Source: Pseudidiomarina planktonica (lineage in GTDB: Bacteria; Pseudomonadota; Gammaproteobacteria; Enterobacterales; Alteromonadaceae). From it: DNA of 64,000 bases. Below the pieces are notes generated by a model. That model was not told the origin of the DNA, searched no databases, and saw only the letters and a program-made list of their open reading frames with translations. The stretch lies in contig NZ_FXWH01000001.1 of assembly GCF_900177775.1 (NCBI RefSeq), positions 558,001 through 622,000 on the forward strand. Direction: 5' to 3'. The translations under genes were made by a program, and so were the position numbers. Shown here piece by piece: positions 48,416 to 58,181 of this stretch (position 1 is the stretch's first letter; each line of letters opens with the position of its first letter).

Positions 48416-48445
48416 AAGGGCCAGACAAGCGTCTGGCCTTTTTTG
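48416..48445 (+). terminator. rho-independent terminator after der
   Basis: The stem AAGGGCCAGAC / GTCTGGCCTT with a four-base loop (AAGC) is followed by a T-run. Confidence 0.93.
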
Positions 48446-48746
48446 TTTACGCCTTACAAAACCTAAACAGTCATATTTGTTAAAAATATGATGAATTCGT
48501 GCTTTCAATGTTAAAAAAAATTAAGTAGCATCGGTTCCGATCCGTTATTAGCTATGTGCAGATGTTACACAAGTGTAACGGGTGAGCAAGCTCAATACTG
48601 CCTTTTAGTGAACCCGCGAATTTTTCGTAAGTGGTGACTGGGAAGTCTAGTTTTATTTGCTAAGTAAATATAAAAGTTGCTCACATCTTTTTAGTGTTTG
48701 AAGAATGTAGTGAGTGGTATTAATTGAACAATAGGATGATATAACA
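48446..48746 (+). promoter_or_regulatory. AT-rich upstream region of the S8 protease gene, with a palindrome
   Basis: This 300-base gap holds no ORF. A perfect inverted repeat GTTACAC-AA-GTGTAAC at 48564-48579 could be an operator for a dimeric regulator. AGGA near 48732 serves as ribosome site for the protease gene. No clear promoter pair could be chosen. Confidence 0.4.
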
Positions 48747-51014
48747 ATGCCAACTAAACAATTTAAATTAACGGCATTATCAGCTGCGCTTGTACTGGGC
48801 TTAACCGCCTGTGGCAGTGATGATAATTATGCACCGGAAGTTTCAGCGTCAATTGCTGCTGAAGGTAACCAGTGGATGCCAATTCAGGGTCAGGTAACAG
48901 CAACCGACGCCAACGGCGACGACTTAACCTACTCGGCTACGGTAGCCTCAGCTGAAGGTGCCGAAACAGCACCAGGTACAGTAGAAATTAGCGGCGATGG
49001 CAGCTTCGTATACACGCCAATTCGCGCTGAAGCAGCGGTAATCACTATTGAAGTAAGCGATGGTGAATTAACGACTACAGAAACAGTGACCGTTGAGACT
49101 GTGAACGGCGATCCACTAGCTGACCAACAGTGGCACTTACGTAACACCGGACAAACTGGTTTTGCCATGGCGGACTCGGTTTACGAAGCATACATAGATC
49201 TTCGTGTTGCTCAGGGTTGGACTCAAGAAGAAGCTGAAGCAGTTTTCTTTTTTGACGACAGTATTCTGGTTCCAGGTGAAGACTTGAACGTTGCTGGTGC
49301 TTATCAACGTGGTATTACCGGTCAGGGCTCTATCTCGGTGGTAGTTGACCAAGGTTTGGCTATTGACCATGAAGACCTGCAATCGAACGTGCTGCCAGGC
49401 CGCTCAATAAACCTGATTCCTGATGCTGTAGATCGTACTGACCCTACCGTATTAGGTAATGGCGGTGACCACGGTACTTCAGTTTCTGGTTTGATTGCTG
49501 CTGAAGGCTGGAATGGCTTAGGTGGTCGCGGTGTGTCTCCTAACGCAGGCCTGATTGGTATGAACTATTTGGGCGGAGCTGGTACACAAACAGACCGTAA
49601 CTTTATGATGGTTCATGGTATGGCTGGTTCTGGTATTGGCGCTAGCGACAACGTTGTTACCTTTAACCGTAGCTACGGTATTACTGCTCCGGTAATTTTT
49701 GACACCGACCCTATTGATGAAGCTATCGTTAGTTACCCATCTACCCAGTTACGTAACGGTTTAGGTGCGTTGAATATTAAGTCAGCCGGTAATGCGTTTA
49801 TTAGTTCAGGTAACTGGCCTGAAGGTAACCAACTGTGTGACGCACAGCAGGCTGGTGTAGTTGAGGGAGCGCGTCGTGTTCTTGGTTGTTATGACGGTAA
49901 CTGGGATCCAAGTAACGCCAATTTCTACACGCTATCAATTGGTGCAGTTAACTCCGACGGTAACCACACGAGCTATTCAACGTCAGGTTCTAACCTGTTA
50001 GTTGCGGCTCCTGCTGGTGAATTCGGAACCTTTGAACCAGCGATGGTGACCACGGACCAAACTACTTGTACACGTGGCTACTCAGGTTGGGCTGCTTATG
50101 ACAGTTTCCGTGCCGTAAACGGCGCATTTCTAGATAGTTTGGGTGTTGAAAACTTCCATGCCCGCGTTTACCCGTTCAACAACCCTATGGGTGATTTGAA
50201 CGACAATAACTTAAGCTGTAACTATACCAGCACCTTTAATGGTACTTCGTCAGCTGCACCAAACACTTCTGGTGTGGTTAACTTGATTGCTGAAGCAAAT
50301 CCAGATTTAAACTGGCGTGAAATTCGCTACATTCTGGCAAGCACTGCAACCCAGGTTGCTCCTGACGACGCTCCAGTTGAACTAACTATTGGTGAAGACG
50401 TGTTTGTTGCTCACCAAGGTTGGGTAGAAAACGCTGCTGGTTATAGCTTCAACAACTTATATGGCTTTGGTCGCCCGAACGCCGGTGCGGCAGTTGAACT
50501 TGCTATGTCAGGTTCGGTCGAACTACCAGAACTGGTTGAAACTGATTGGCTGGAAACTGTACTGGAAACTCCAGTAGCTGTACCAGACAACAATGCCGAA
50601 GGTACTTCAATTGAAATTACTGTTGAAGAAGACCTGACCATTGAGGGCGTACAATTTGCCTTGTCAGTAACCAACCCAGCAATGGAAGATGCATACAACG
50701 GTGTTATCTCAGGTACTACCGCAGGTTCGGATATTGCTATTGAAGTAACTTCTCCGGCGGGCACGACGTCAGTGATTGCAACCTCGCGTACATCGCTAGG
50801 TGCGTACTTTGGTTTAGGCGCTCTGGGCGGTACTTTGGAAGCGATTTATCATCCAAGCAGCCCGTTGCTAACCAACGCGTTTTTAGGTGAGTCGTCTGCC
50901 GGTACTTGGACAGTTCGTGTGTTAGATACGAATGGTCAGGATCGTGGTGTGTATCTAAATAATGCGGAAAACAGCCTTGTAGATCAGGTTAATGTCCGTC
51001 TGTTTGGTCATTAA
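48747..51014 (+). CDS. kexin-like S8 serine protease lipoprotein
   Basis: A 755-residue surface or periplasmic protease. A lipoprotein signal ends at LGLTAC (Cys22). Residues of about 30-115 form an Ig/cadherin-like domain (VTATDANGDDLTYSATV). The subtilase domain has Asp201 (VVDQGLAIDHEDL), His242 (GGDHGTSVSG), oxyanion Asn349 (SAGN) and Ser501 (FNGTSSAAP). Asp-x-Gly with DHEDL is the kexin/proprotein-convertase type. The end (about 620-755) is a P-domain (IEITVEEDLTIEGVQFALSV...GTWTVRVLDTNGQD). There is no clear N-terminal I9 propeptide; the small gene behind may supply folding help. Confidence 0.87.
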   Translation: MPTKQFKLTALSAALVLGLTACGSDDNYAPEVSASIAAEGNQWMPIQGQVTATDANGDDLTYSATVASAEGAETAPGTVEISGDGSFVYTPIRAEAAVITIEVSDGELTTTETVTVETVNGDPLADQQWHLRNTGQTGFAMADSVYEAYIDLRVAQGWTQEEAEAVFFFDDSILVPGEDLNVAGAYQRGITGQGSISVVVDQGLAIDHEDLQSNVLPGRSINLIPDAVDRTDPTVLGNGGDHGTSVSGLIAAEGWNGLGGRGVSPNAGLIGMNYLGGAGTQTDRNFMMVHGMAGSGIGASDNVVTFNRSYGITAPVIFDTDPIDEAIVSYPSTQLRNGLGALNIKSAGNAFISSGNWPEGNQLCDAQQAGVVEGARRVLGCYDGNWDPSNANFYTLSIGAVNSDGNHTSYSTSGSNLLVAAPAGEFGTFEPAMVTTDQTTCTRGYSGWAAYDSFRAVNGAFLDSLGVENFHARVYPFNNPMGDLNDNNLSCNYTSTFNGTSSAAPNTSGVVNLIAEANPDLNWREIRYILASTATQVAPDDAPVELTIGEDVFVAHQGWVENAAGYSFNNLYGFGRPNAGAAVELAMSGSVELPELVETDWLETVLETPVAVPDNNAEGTSIEITVEEDLTIEGVQFALSVTNPAMEDAYNGVISGTTAGSDIAIEVTSPAGTTSVIATSRTSLGAYFGLGALGGTLEAIYHPSSPLLTNAFLGESSAGTWTVRVLDTNGQDRGVYLNNAENSLVDQVNVRLFGH

Positions 51015-51040
51015 TTTACAAGGTTAAAGGAGAATAAATT

Positions 51041-51532
51041 ATGAAATTAACAATCATGGCTTTAGCCGCATCAGGTTTATTGATGACAGGTTCTGTTATC
51101 GCTCAGGATCAAGCTGGCGATATCCGCCTGAACAGCAATAGTCAGAACAGCGTTGCAAAGGCTGAGCGTCCGGCATCGGTAGGCAACGAACGTGCGTTCG
51201 GAACTTACCGCATGATGAAAGATGGCGCGAGCGTTGAAGCACCTAAGCTTTCTGGTGGTGTTCAAGTGTATAACGAGGTAACCCGTAACGTAGCCACTAT
51301 TAGTGGTAACGTGACTGTGTTAGCCGGCGAGAGCAGCTTGGCAGCCATTGCAGAAGAATTTGGTCTGACTATTGTTAGCCAGGATTCTCGTGTTGGCTTA
51401 GGCGTATTACAAGCACCAGAAGGTGCTGACTTAAATGCGTTAGTTGAGCAATTACGCGCAAGCGGAAAGGTTCGTGCAGCTCGCATAGAAGTTGTTGAAC
51501 CGCTGAACGAGTTACACGTTATTAAACGTTAA
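51041..51532 (+). CDS. small secreted protein, possible external chaperone of the S8 protease
   Basis: A 163-residue protein with a signal peptide (MKLTIMALAASGLLMTGSVIA, cleavage before QDQAG). The C-terminal half (GNVTVLAGESSLAAIAEEFGLTIVSQDSRVGLGVLQAPEGADLNALVEQLRASGKVRAARIEVV) has the strand-helix-strand pattern of subtilisin propeptides and I9-type inhibitors. It starts 26 bases after the protease gene, and AAAGGAG lies upstream. In Aeromonas, the kexin-like protease ASP needs a chaperone encoded just downstream (ORF2); the same arrangement suggests the same role here. Similarity to ORF2 itself was not tested. Confidence 0.6.
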   Translation: MKLTIMALAASGLLMTGSVIAQDQAGDIRLNSNSQNSVAKAERPASVGNERAFGTYRMMKDGASVEAPKLSGGVQVYNEVTRNVATISGNVTVLAGESSLAAIAEEFGLTIVSQDSRVGLGVLQAPEGADLNALVEQLRASGKVRAARIEVVEPLNELHVIKR

Positions 51533-51551
51533 TTCGTATTGAAGTGAATAT

Positions 51552-51592
51552 AAGGCCTGATTCTGGTGTTAAACTGGGGTCAGGCCTTTTTC
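51552..51592 (+). terminator. rho-independent terminator after the protease pair
   Basis: AAGGCCTGA (51552-51560) pairs with TCAGGCCTT (51580-51588) across a 19-base loop, followed by TTTTC. Confidence 0.82.
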
Positions 51593-51610
51593 ATTTAAGG
51601 AAAGCAAATT

Positions 51611-52132
51611 ATGAAAATTAATATGACAGCCAATATCAAACTTAGCTTGCTGGCGTTCGCCTCAGTTTTTATGCTGAGCGCCTGTAACGAACAAAGCGAA
51701 CCAACTCAGCAGCAGGATGAGCAGGAGTTAAGTTCAGATGAACAGAGCTCAGAGGCAGGGAGCTCAGCAGGCGAGCAAGGCACAGAAATGACGGGTGCTG
51801 ACGACCAACAAGAACAGCAAGTAACCGAACAGGAACTGGCTGAAAAGCGTCAACAAATTCGTGATATTATTCGGCCACCCAGAGCCAGCGACATAACGCA
51901 ATGCAAGTTAGTAGGCCTGGGCTCCAGACCTTGCGGTGGCCCTGAACGCTACGTAATTTATTCCACGGAAACAACCGATGAAACTAAGTTGCTACCGGCG
52001 GTTGAAGAATACAATCGCATGCATAAAATACTGAACGAACAACAAGGCCAGATTTCCATTTGTGAAATGCTTCCGGAGCCAAATATCGCGCTAAATAGTG
52101 GTATGTGTATGCCAGGGGCTGAACTCCATTAA
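51611..52132 (+). CDS. lipoprotein of unknown function
   Basis: A 173-residue lipoprotein with lipobox LSAC (Cys25). A long low-complexity linker rich in Glu, Gln, Ser and Gly follows (about 27-85), then a small C-terminal domain with four cysteines: ITQCKLVGLGSRPCGGPERYVIYSTETTDETKLLPAVEEYNRMHKIL, ISICEML and GMCMPG. The pattern PCGGPxxYxIYST followed by a helix is familiar from uncharacterised gammaproteobacterial lipoproteins. The cysteines probably form disulfides in the periplasm. Function unknown. Confidence 0.65.
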   Translation: MKINMTANIKLSLLAFASVFMLSACNEQSEPTQQQDEQELSSDEQSSEAGSSAGEQGTEMTGADDQQEQQVTEQELAEKRQQIRDIIRPPRASDITQCKLVGLGSRPCGGPERYVIYSTETTDETKLLPAVEEYNRMHKILNEQQGQISICEMLPEPNIALNSGMCMPGAELH

Positions 52133-52162
52133 ACTCAAGTAATAAAGGCGAAAAACAAATTT

Positions 52163-52981
52163 ATGTCTACCTATCCAACCGACCAGCTGTTGCGTTATAC
52201 CTTTATTGACCAAGACGTGCGTGGCGAGCTTGTGCAACTTAGCTCCAGCTATCAGCGTATGCTGCAAGGGCACGAGTATCCGGCCCCAGTGCAGCGTTTG
52301 CTGGGCGAGCTCATGGCCGCTACCTCGTTGCTTACTGCCACACTGAAATTTGAAGGTCATATTGGCGTGCAGTTGCAGGGTGACGGACCGCTGAACTTTA
52401 TTTCGGTGAACGGTTATCACGATCAGCGGTTGCGCGGTGTTGCACGGGTGCGTCAGGAAATTAGCGACGACCAGACTGACTTGCGCGAGTTATTAGGTAA
52501 AGGGCAGCTGATTATTACCCTAACGCCAGACCAGGGTGAGCGCTACCAGGGTGTAACCAGCGCTGATGAAGACAGCGTTGCTGCTATTTTAGAAAATTAT
52601 TTTAGCCAGTCTGAGCAGTTGCATACGCGGTTGTGGTTGCACGCCGATGGCGAGCATGCGGCCGGTATGATGCTGCAGGTGTTGCCTTCAGCGGGTACTG
52701 ATTTAGCTGGTTTTGAGCACTTAGAGCACCTAACGCAAACCATGACAGCCGCTGAATTGTTTACGCTGCCGGGTGAGCAAGTACTTACTCGCTTATATCA
52801 TGACGAGCAGGTGGAACTCTATCCGGCACAGGGCGTCGAATTCTTCTGTGGCTGTTCGCGTGAACGTACTGCCGATGCACTGGCTGCAGTAGACCCAACC
52901 GAATTAGAAGAAATTCTTCGCGAGGAAGGTCAAATTGTAATGACTTGCGAGTATTGTTTAGCTGAGTACGTGTTTACCTAA
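52163..52981 (+). CDS. hslO: redox-regulated chaperone Hsp33
   Basis: A 272-residue holdase activated by oxidation and unfolding. The C-terminal zinc switch has CGC in VEFFCGCSRERTADAL and CEYC in MTCEYCLAEYVF, the four redox cysteines. The N-terminal domain opens with DQLLRYTFIDQDVRGELVQL and includes GDGPLNFISVNGY. It shares a strand with hslR, but the two are in the order hslO-hslR, the reverse of E. coli. Confidence 0.94.
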   Translation: MSTYPTDQLLRYTFIDQDVRGELVQLSSSYQRMLQGHEYPAPVQRLLGELMAATSLLTATLKFEGHIGVQLQGDGPLNFISVNGYHDQRLRGVARVRQEISDDQTDLRELLGKGQLIITLTPDQGERYQGVTSADEDSVAAILENYFSQSEQLHTRLWLHADGEHAAGMMLQVLPSAGTDLAGFEHLEHLTQTMTAAELFTLPGEQVLTRLYHDEQVELYPAQGVEFFCGCSRERTADALAAVDPTELEEILREEGQIVMTCEYCLAEYVFT

Positions 52982-53030
52982 GTTTGTTTACTTACCTAAG
53001 CTCAGCTAACCTAGGTTCATTTGGCACAAG

Positions 53031-53420
53031 ATGGCTATGACTGAATCAGTAAGACTGGATAAATGGTTATGGGCGGCGCGGTTTTATAAAACCCGCTCAC
53101 TGGCGCGGCAAGTGGTACAGTCGGGTAAAGTATTGCTCGACGGGCAGCGTTGTAAGCCGTCACGGACTGTGGCGGTGGGTAATCTGCTGAAGTTTCCGCG
53201 CGGGCATGACATTATGGAAGTGGAAGTTCTGCAGGTAAGTGACGTGCGCCGCAATGCACCTGAGGCGCAGAAGCTTTATCAGGAAACGGAAGCTTCGGTA
53301 GTGCGGCGGGAAAAGGAAGCAGAACTGCGTAAGCTAAACGCGCATCTGAATCCGCATCCGGCTACCAAGCCCGACAAAAAGCAGCGTCGCGATTTGCGTA
53401 AATTTAAGAATGAAATGTAA
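53031..53420 (+). CDS. hslR: ribosome-associated heat shock protein Hsp15
   Basis: A 129-residue S4-domain RNA-binding protein that rescues stalled 50S subunits carrying nascent chains. The S4 motif is VRLDKWLWAARFYKTRSLARQVVQSGKVLLDGQRCKPSRTV. The C-terminal part is highly basic (KPDKKQRRDLRKFKNEM) as in E. coli Hsp15. The start may be 53031 or the ATG at 53037. Confidence 0.92.
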   Translation: MAMTESVRLDKWLWAARFYKTRSLARQVVQSGKVLLDGQRCKPSRTVAVGNLLKFPRGHDIMEVEVLQVSDVRRNAPEAQKLYQETEASVVRREKEAELRKLNAHLNPHPATKPDKKQRRDLRKFKNEM

Positions 53421-53466
53421 GTAGTAGTGCGAATAAAAAGGTAAGCAAAAGAATATTGTTAAACGA

Positions 53467-53495
53467 TTGTTGCCCTCGGCCTATCACGATAGAAT
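53467..53495 (+). promoter_or_regulatory. candidate promoter of the gsp operon
   Basis: TTGTTG at 53467-53472 and TAGAAT at 53490-53495 are spaced by 17 bases, 35 bases before gspC. Identified by eye and modest in match. Confidence 0.4.
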
Positions 53496-53530
53496 GCCGA
53501 GACACTATAAAACTAAAATAAAGTAATCCT

Positions 53531-54487
53531 GTGGTCACAAAATTTTCAATCCGAAGTGTGAACTGGTCTGGCGGAGCAACCGACAGCGCTACCTTACAAC
53601 GCCGTTTATTAAAGGCTGGCGTGGTGGTATTGGCGTTGGTGGCCGTATGGCTATTGGCACAATGGGTATGGTTGTTAGCCACGCCCGCGTCACCGGCAGC
53701 ACCGGCGGGTACTGCAGCGCCAAGTAGCCAGGCTGGCAGCGGCCAAAGCAGTGCGCCCAGCGTAAATATTTCCAGTCTGACGAATTTGCATTTGTTTGGT
53801 GAAAGCTCCGCGCAAAGCGTTCAGGCGCAGGCATTAAATGCCCCTAAAACTCAGTTGAATGTGCGCTTAGTGGGGGTGTCGGCCAGTAGTAATCCGGAAC
53901 GTTCGGCAGCCATTATTCAGCAAGGCGCTAATCAGCAAACTTACGTGGTTGGCGACACCCTTACCAATGCCCGGGTTACCATCACTGAAATTTACGCTGA
54001 CCGTGTTATTCTCGACAACAGCGGTCGCATTGAAACGCTTGAACTGGAAGGCATTGGCGAGCTGAGCGAAGGTTTGTCACTTACTATGGCAAACAGCGTG
54101 AGCAACAATGCAAGCACGAATACCGCTAACCGCAGTAATAGCCGCGAAGTAGACAATCGTGACGACGCTGAGTTATCCGAGCAACTGGCTGCGGTGGCTA
54201 ATGAGCCAAGCAACTTATTCAGTTACGTAAATATTTCACCAATGCAACAAGACGGTGAACTACTTGGCTACCGGTTAGCGCCGGGGCAGCAGCCGGAATT
54301 GTTCCGCGCGGCAGGATTTCAGGCCGGCGATTTGGCTATTTCAATTAACGGCTACGACTTAACCGACATTAGCTCGGCTATGTCTGCCACCGAAGAATTA
54401 AGAACCAGCAGTGAAGTGTCTATTACCGTGCTGCGTAATGAAGAATACATAGAGCTGGTATTTAGCTTACCGGCCGCACAGGAATAA
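53531..54487 (+). CDS. gspC: type II secretion inner-membrane protein GspC
   Basis: A 318-residue protein of the type II secretion system joining the inner-membrane platform to the secretin. It has a GTG start at 53531, a short cytoplasmic end, one helix (about 33-55, VVLALVAVWLLAQWVWLLA), a Pro/Ala/Ser-rich linker, the homology region (NLHLFGESSAQ to VILDNSGRIETLEL) and a C-terminal PDZ domain (about 230-318, YVNISPMQQDGELLGYRLAPGQQPELFRAAGFQAGDLAISINGYDL). Its first gene position is standard. Confidence 0.93.
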   Translation: MVTKFSIRSVNWSGGATDSATLQRRLLKAGVVVLALVAVWLLAQWVWLLATPASPAAPAGTAAPSSQAGSGQSSAPSVNISSLTNLHLFGESSAQSVQAQALNAPKTQLNVRLVGVSASSNPERSAAIIQQGANQQTYVVGDTLTNARVTITEIYADRVILDNSGRIETLELEGIGELSEGLSLTMANSVSNNASTNTANRSNSREVDNRDDAELSEQLAAVANEPSNLFSYVNISPMQQDGELLGYRLAPGQQPELFRAAGFQAGDLAISINGYDLTDISSAMSATEELRTSSEVSITVLRNEEYIELVFSLPAAQE

Positions 54488-54492
54488 ATTTT

Positions 54493-56658
54493 ATGATGCC
54501 AAAACCAATCAACAAACTGACACTTGCGCTGCTACTTAGCCTAACAGGTATGCATGCCGCTACTGCCGTTGCCGCGCCGCAAAATACACAACAACAAAAT
54601 GCGCAGCAGGAAGAATACGCCGCCAGTTTCAAGAACACCGAAATCAGCGAGTTTATTCAGGTGGTGGGCCGTAATTTGGGCAAAACCATTATTATTGATC
54701 CGCAGGTGCGAGGCCGCATTGACGTGCGTAGCTATGACGTGATGACCGCCAGCCAGTACTGGCAGTTTTTCCAGAACGTGCTGCAGGTGTACGGCTTTGC
54801 CGCCATTGAAATGGAATCGGGCATCGTAAAAGTTATTGTTGATAAAGACACCAAAAATGCTGCGACACCTATTGTCGGAGAAGGCGAGCAATTGCGCGGT
54901 GACACTATAGTTACTCGCGTACTTCAGGTGAAAAATGTAAACGTACGCGAACTGGCACCCTTGATTCGTCAGTTAAACAACCAGGCTGGCGGTGGTAACA
55001 CCGTTAGTTATGACCCTTCTAACGTTATCATCCTTACCGGTAACGCCGAGCGCGTGCAGCGCTTAACTGAAATCGTAGAACGGGTAGACTTAGCTGGTGA
55101 CCGCAACGTTGAAATTATTGAACTGCAGTATGCATCGGCCTCGGAAATTGTGCGTATTGCACTAAGCCTGTACGACAAATCAGCCGACGCCAATGCACCT
55201 GATTTATTGATTCCTAAAGTAGTGGCTGACGAGCGCACCAACAGCGTGATTATCAGCGGCGAGCCGCGCGCTCGTGAGCGAGTTTCTAAGTTGGTACGTC
55301 AGTTAGACAAAGACTTAAAAACCGAAGGTAACACCCGGGTTTATTATTTGAAATACGCCAATGCGCAAGAGCTGGTTGAGGTGCTGCAGGGCGTTAGCCA
55401 GTCCATTCAGGCAGAAATGGAAGGTGCTGGTGGCAGTGGCCAGGCAGCGAATGTGCAACGCCGTCGTCCGTCCGGCGGCGGTGCGCTGGGGCAGGACATC
55501 AGCATTAGCGCGCACGAAGCCAGTAACTCATTGGTTATCACCGCCAAGCCCGATTTAATTGCTTCGCTGGAAAGCGTGATTCGTCAGCTAGATATCCGCC
55601 GTGCTCAGGTGCACGTAGAAGCGATTATTGTGGAAGTAATGGAAGGCGATGGCGTTAACTTAGGCTTGCAGTGGATAAGCGAAGACGGCGGCATGGTGCA
55701 GTATAACAACGGTAACCAGGTACCTATTGGCCAATTAGCCGCTGGTGCTTATCAGGCCCGTACGCAGGAAGGCTCAGTAACAGAACGTATTGATAACGCC
55801 GGTAACTTAATTACCACCCGCGAACCCGATCAGCAAGGCGACGTGTCGCTGCTGGCAGAGCTTCTGGGTAGCGTAAACGGCATGATGTTCGGTGTGATTA
55901 AAGACGACTGGGGCGCTATTTTGCAGGCGGTTAGCACCAGCACCAACTCCAACATTCTGGCTACGCCCAGCATTATGACGCTGGACAATGAAGAAGCCAG
56001 TTTCCTGGTAGGGCAAAGCGTACCAACAATCACAGGTTCAACCGTGGGTGGCAACAACGAAAATCCATTCCAAACGGTAGACCGTGAAGACATTGGTATA
56101 AAACTGAAAGTTACCCCGCAAATTAACGAAGGTAATGCCGTACAAATGATTATTGAGCAGGAAGTTTCCAGCTTAAGCGGCGCAACCTCGGTAGATATCA
56201 CCATTAATAAACGTGAACTGAAAACCGTGGTGCTGGCTGAAGACGGCGAAACCGTGGTGCTGGGCGGCTTAATTGATGAAGACGTACAAGAAAGCGTGTC
56301 TAAAATTCCATTGCTGGGTGACATTCCGGTATTAGGGCATTTGTTCCGCTCTACCGCTACCAGTAAACAGAAGCGTAACCTCATGATTTTCCTGCGCGCC
56401 CGTATTGTGCGCAGTAGCAACGAAGCCCAGGCTATTAGTGGCACCAAATACAACTACATGCGTGCCGAGCAGTTAAAACGCCGTGCCGATGGCATTGATT
56501 TAATGCCAAACACCGACAGCCCGGTAATGCCGGAATGGAACGGCAACCTTACTTTGCCACCAAGCTTTGATGAATACCTGCAGGAAAAAGGCATTGAGTC
56601 GCCGCAGCGCGAAGCTGAGCAGGCTGAGGGTGAGCAAGACCAACCGGTGAAGGACTAA
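54493..56658 (+). CDS. gspD: type II secretion outer-membrane secretin GspD
   Basis: A 721-residue secretin forming the outer-membrane channel. After a signal peptide it has the N0 domain ([39 protein letters not shown]), N1-N3 domains with [21 protein letters not shown] and [17 protein letters not shown], and the secretin domain with [44 protein letters not shown] glycine-rich insert ([23 protein letters not shown]) lies within N3. It is followed by an S-domain-like end. ATG at 54493 or 54496. Confidence 0.95.
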   Translation: MMPKPINKLTLALLLSLTGMHAATAVAAPQNTQQQNAQQEEYAASFKNTEISEFIQVVGRNLGKTIIIDPQVRGRIDVRSYDVMTASQYWQFFQNVLQVYGFAAIEMESGIVKVIVDKDTKNAATPIVGEGEQLRGDTIVTRVLQVKNVNVRELAPLIRQLNNQAGGGNTVSYDPSNVIILTGNAERVQRLTEIVERVDLAGDRNVEIIELQYASASEIVRIALSLYDKSADANAPDLLIPKVVADERTNSVIISGEPRARERVSKLVRQLDKDLKTEGNTRVYYLKYANAQELVEVLQGVSQSIQAEMEGAGGSGQAANVQRRRPSGGGALGQDISISAHEASNSLVITAKPDLIASLESVIRQLDIRRAQVHVEAIIVEVMEGDGVNLGLQWISEDGGMVQYNNGNQVPIGQLAAGAYQARTQEGSVTERIDNAGNLITTREPDQQGDVSLLAELLGSVNGMMFGVIKDDWGAILQAVSTSTNSNILATPSIMTLDNEEASFLVGQSVPTITGSTVGGNNENPFQTVDREDIGIKLKVTPQINEGNAVQMIIEQEVSSLSGATSVDITINKRELKTVVLAEDGETVVLGGLIDEDVQESVSKIPLLGDIPVLGHLFRSTATSKQKRNLMIFLRARIVRSSNEAQAISGTKYNYMRAEQLKRRADGIDLMPNTDSPVMPEWNGNLTLPPSFDEYLQEKGIESPQREAEQAEGEQDQPVKD

Positions 56659-56660
56659 GC

Positions 56661-58178
56661 ATGACTGATGTGGCTGAGCTGGTTTCAAGCATAGTTCCCA
56701 AACGCTTACCTTTTGCGTTTGCGAAGCGCTTTGGTGTGGTTATCCAACACAACGAAGGCGAAGCGCCGGTGGTACATTGCCGTAGTGACATCAGCGGTCA
56801 AACCTTGCTGGAAGTGCGCCGTATTCTGGCCCAGCAGTTTGAGTTGCAACAGCACAGCGACAGTGACTTCGAAGCCTTATTAACTCAGGCCTACCAGCGC
56901 GACTCCAGCGAAGCCAAGCAGTTGATGGAAGATATTGGTAATGAGAGCAATCTGTTTAGCCTGGCCGACGAGCTGCCGCAAACCGAAGACTTATTAGAAA
57001 GTGAAGACGACGCGCCTATTATCAAGCTTATCAACGCCATGTTGAGCGAAGCTATTAAAGAGGGCGCTTCAGATATTCACATTGAAACCTTTGAAAAAGA
57101 TCTGCTGATACGTTTTCGTATTGACGGCGTGTTGCGTGAAATTATTCGCCCGAACCGCAAGTTAAGCTCGCTGCTGGTGTCACGTATTAAAGTGATGGCG
57201 CAGCTGGATATTGCCGAAAAGCGTATTCCGCAAGACGGCCGCATTAGCTTGCTAATTGCAGGCCGGGCAGTAGACGTGCGGGTTTCTACCATGCCGTCGA
57301 ATCACGGCGAACGCGTGGTACTGCGGTTACTGGACAAAAACAATGCGCGCTTAAACCTCGGTCAACTGGGCATGACTCAGGATCATCGCGACTTATTCGC
57401 CGAACTGATTAAAAAGCCACACGGTATTATTCTGGTAACCGGCCCTACGGGCTCGGGTAAAAGTACCACTTTGTATGCCGGCTTAAGCGAAATTAACTCC
57501 AAAGACCGTAATATTCTGACGGTGGAAGACCCAATTGAGTACGCCATTGAAGGCATCGGCCAAACTCAGGTGAATCCGCGGGTAGACATGACGTTCGCAC
57601 GTGGCCTGCGGGCTATTTTGCGACAGGATCCCGACGTAGTCATGGTGGGTGAGATTCGCGATGTGGAAACTGCCCATATTGCGGTGCAGGCCAGTTTAAC
57701 CGGTCACTTAGTGTTGTCTACCTTGCACACCAATACCGCCTCGGGCGCTATTACCCGGTTAGAAGACATGGGAATAGAACCATTTCTGCTCAGCTCCAGT
57801 TTGCTGGCGGTATTGTCGCAGCGCTTAGTACGAACCTTGTGTGAGCACTGCAAAGAGCCGCACCTGGCCGACAACGAAGAAGCTCAGGTGTTGTCAGTAA
57901 CCAGCGCCGAGCGTGATGCCCAGGGCGACTTTACTATTTATCGCGCCAAGGGCTGCGAGCACTGCAATCAAAGCGGTTATCGCGGCCGTACCGGCATTCA
58001 CGAACTTCTGCTGGTGGACGAAAAAGTACGCGAACTCATTCACAACGGGCACGGCGAGCAGTCAATTGAGAAGTATGTGCGTAAACAGGCGCCCAGCATT
58101 CGTCATGACGGTTTAGACAAAGTAAAAGCCGGGGTCACCACGCTCGAAGAAGTATTGCGTGTAACGCGCGAGGAATAA
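56661..58178 (+). CDS. gspE: type II secretion ATPase GspE
   Basis: A 505-residue cytoplasmic ATPase powering pseudopilus growth. The N-terminal N1E/N2E part binds GspL. Walker A is [15 protein letters not shown], the Asp box [20 protein letters not shown] region is [13 protein letters not shown], Walker B is [18 protein letters not shown], and the His box [16 protein letters not shown] four-cysteine zinc site (CEHCKEP and [19 protein letters not shown]) is intact. A two-base gap separates it from gspD. Confidence 0.96.
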   Translation: MTDVAELVSSIVPKRLPFAFAKRFGVVIQHNEGEAPVVHCRSDISGQTLLEVRRILAQQFELQQHSDSDFEALLTQAYQRDSSEAKQLMEDIGNESNLFSLADELPQTEDLLESEDDAPIIKLINAMLSEAIKEGASDIHIETFEKDLLIRFRIDGVLREIIRPNRKLSSLLVSRIKVMAQLDIAEKRIPQDGRISLLIAGRAVDVRVSTMPSNHGERVVLRLLDKNNARLNLGQLGMTQDHRDLFAELIKKPHGIILVTGPTGSGKSTTLYAGLSEINSKDRNILTVEDPIEYAIEGIGQTQVNPRVDMTFARGLRAILRQDPDVVMVGEIRDVETAHIAVQASLTGHLVLSTLHTNTASGAITRLEDMGIEPFLLSSSLLAVLSQRLVRTLCEHCKEPHLADNEEAQVLSVTSAERDAQGDFTIYRAKGCEHCNQSGYRGRTGIHELLLVDEKVRELIHNGHGEQSIEKYVRKQAPSIRHDGLDKVKAGVTTLEEVLRVTREE

Positions 58179-58181
58179 ATC

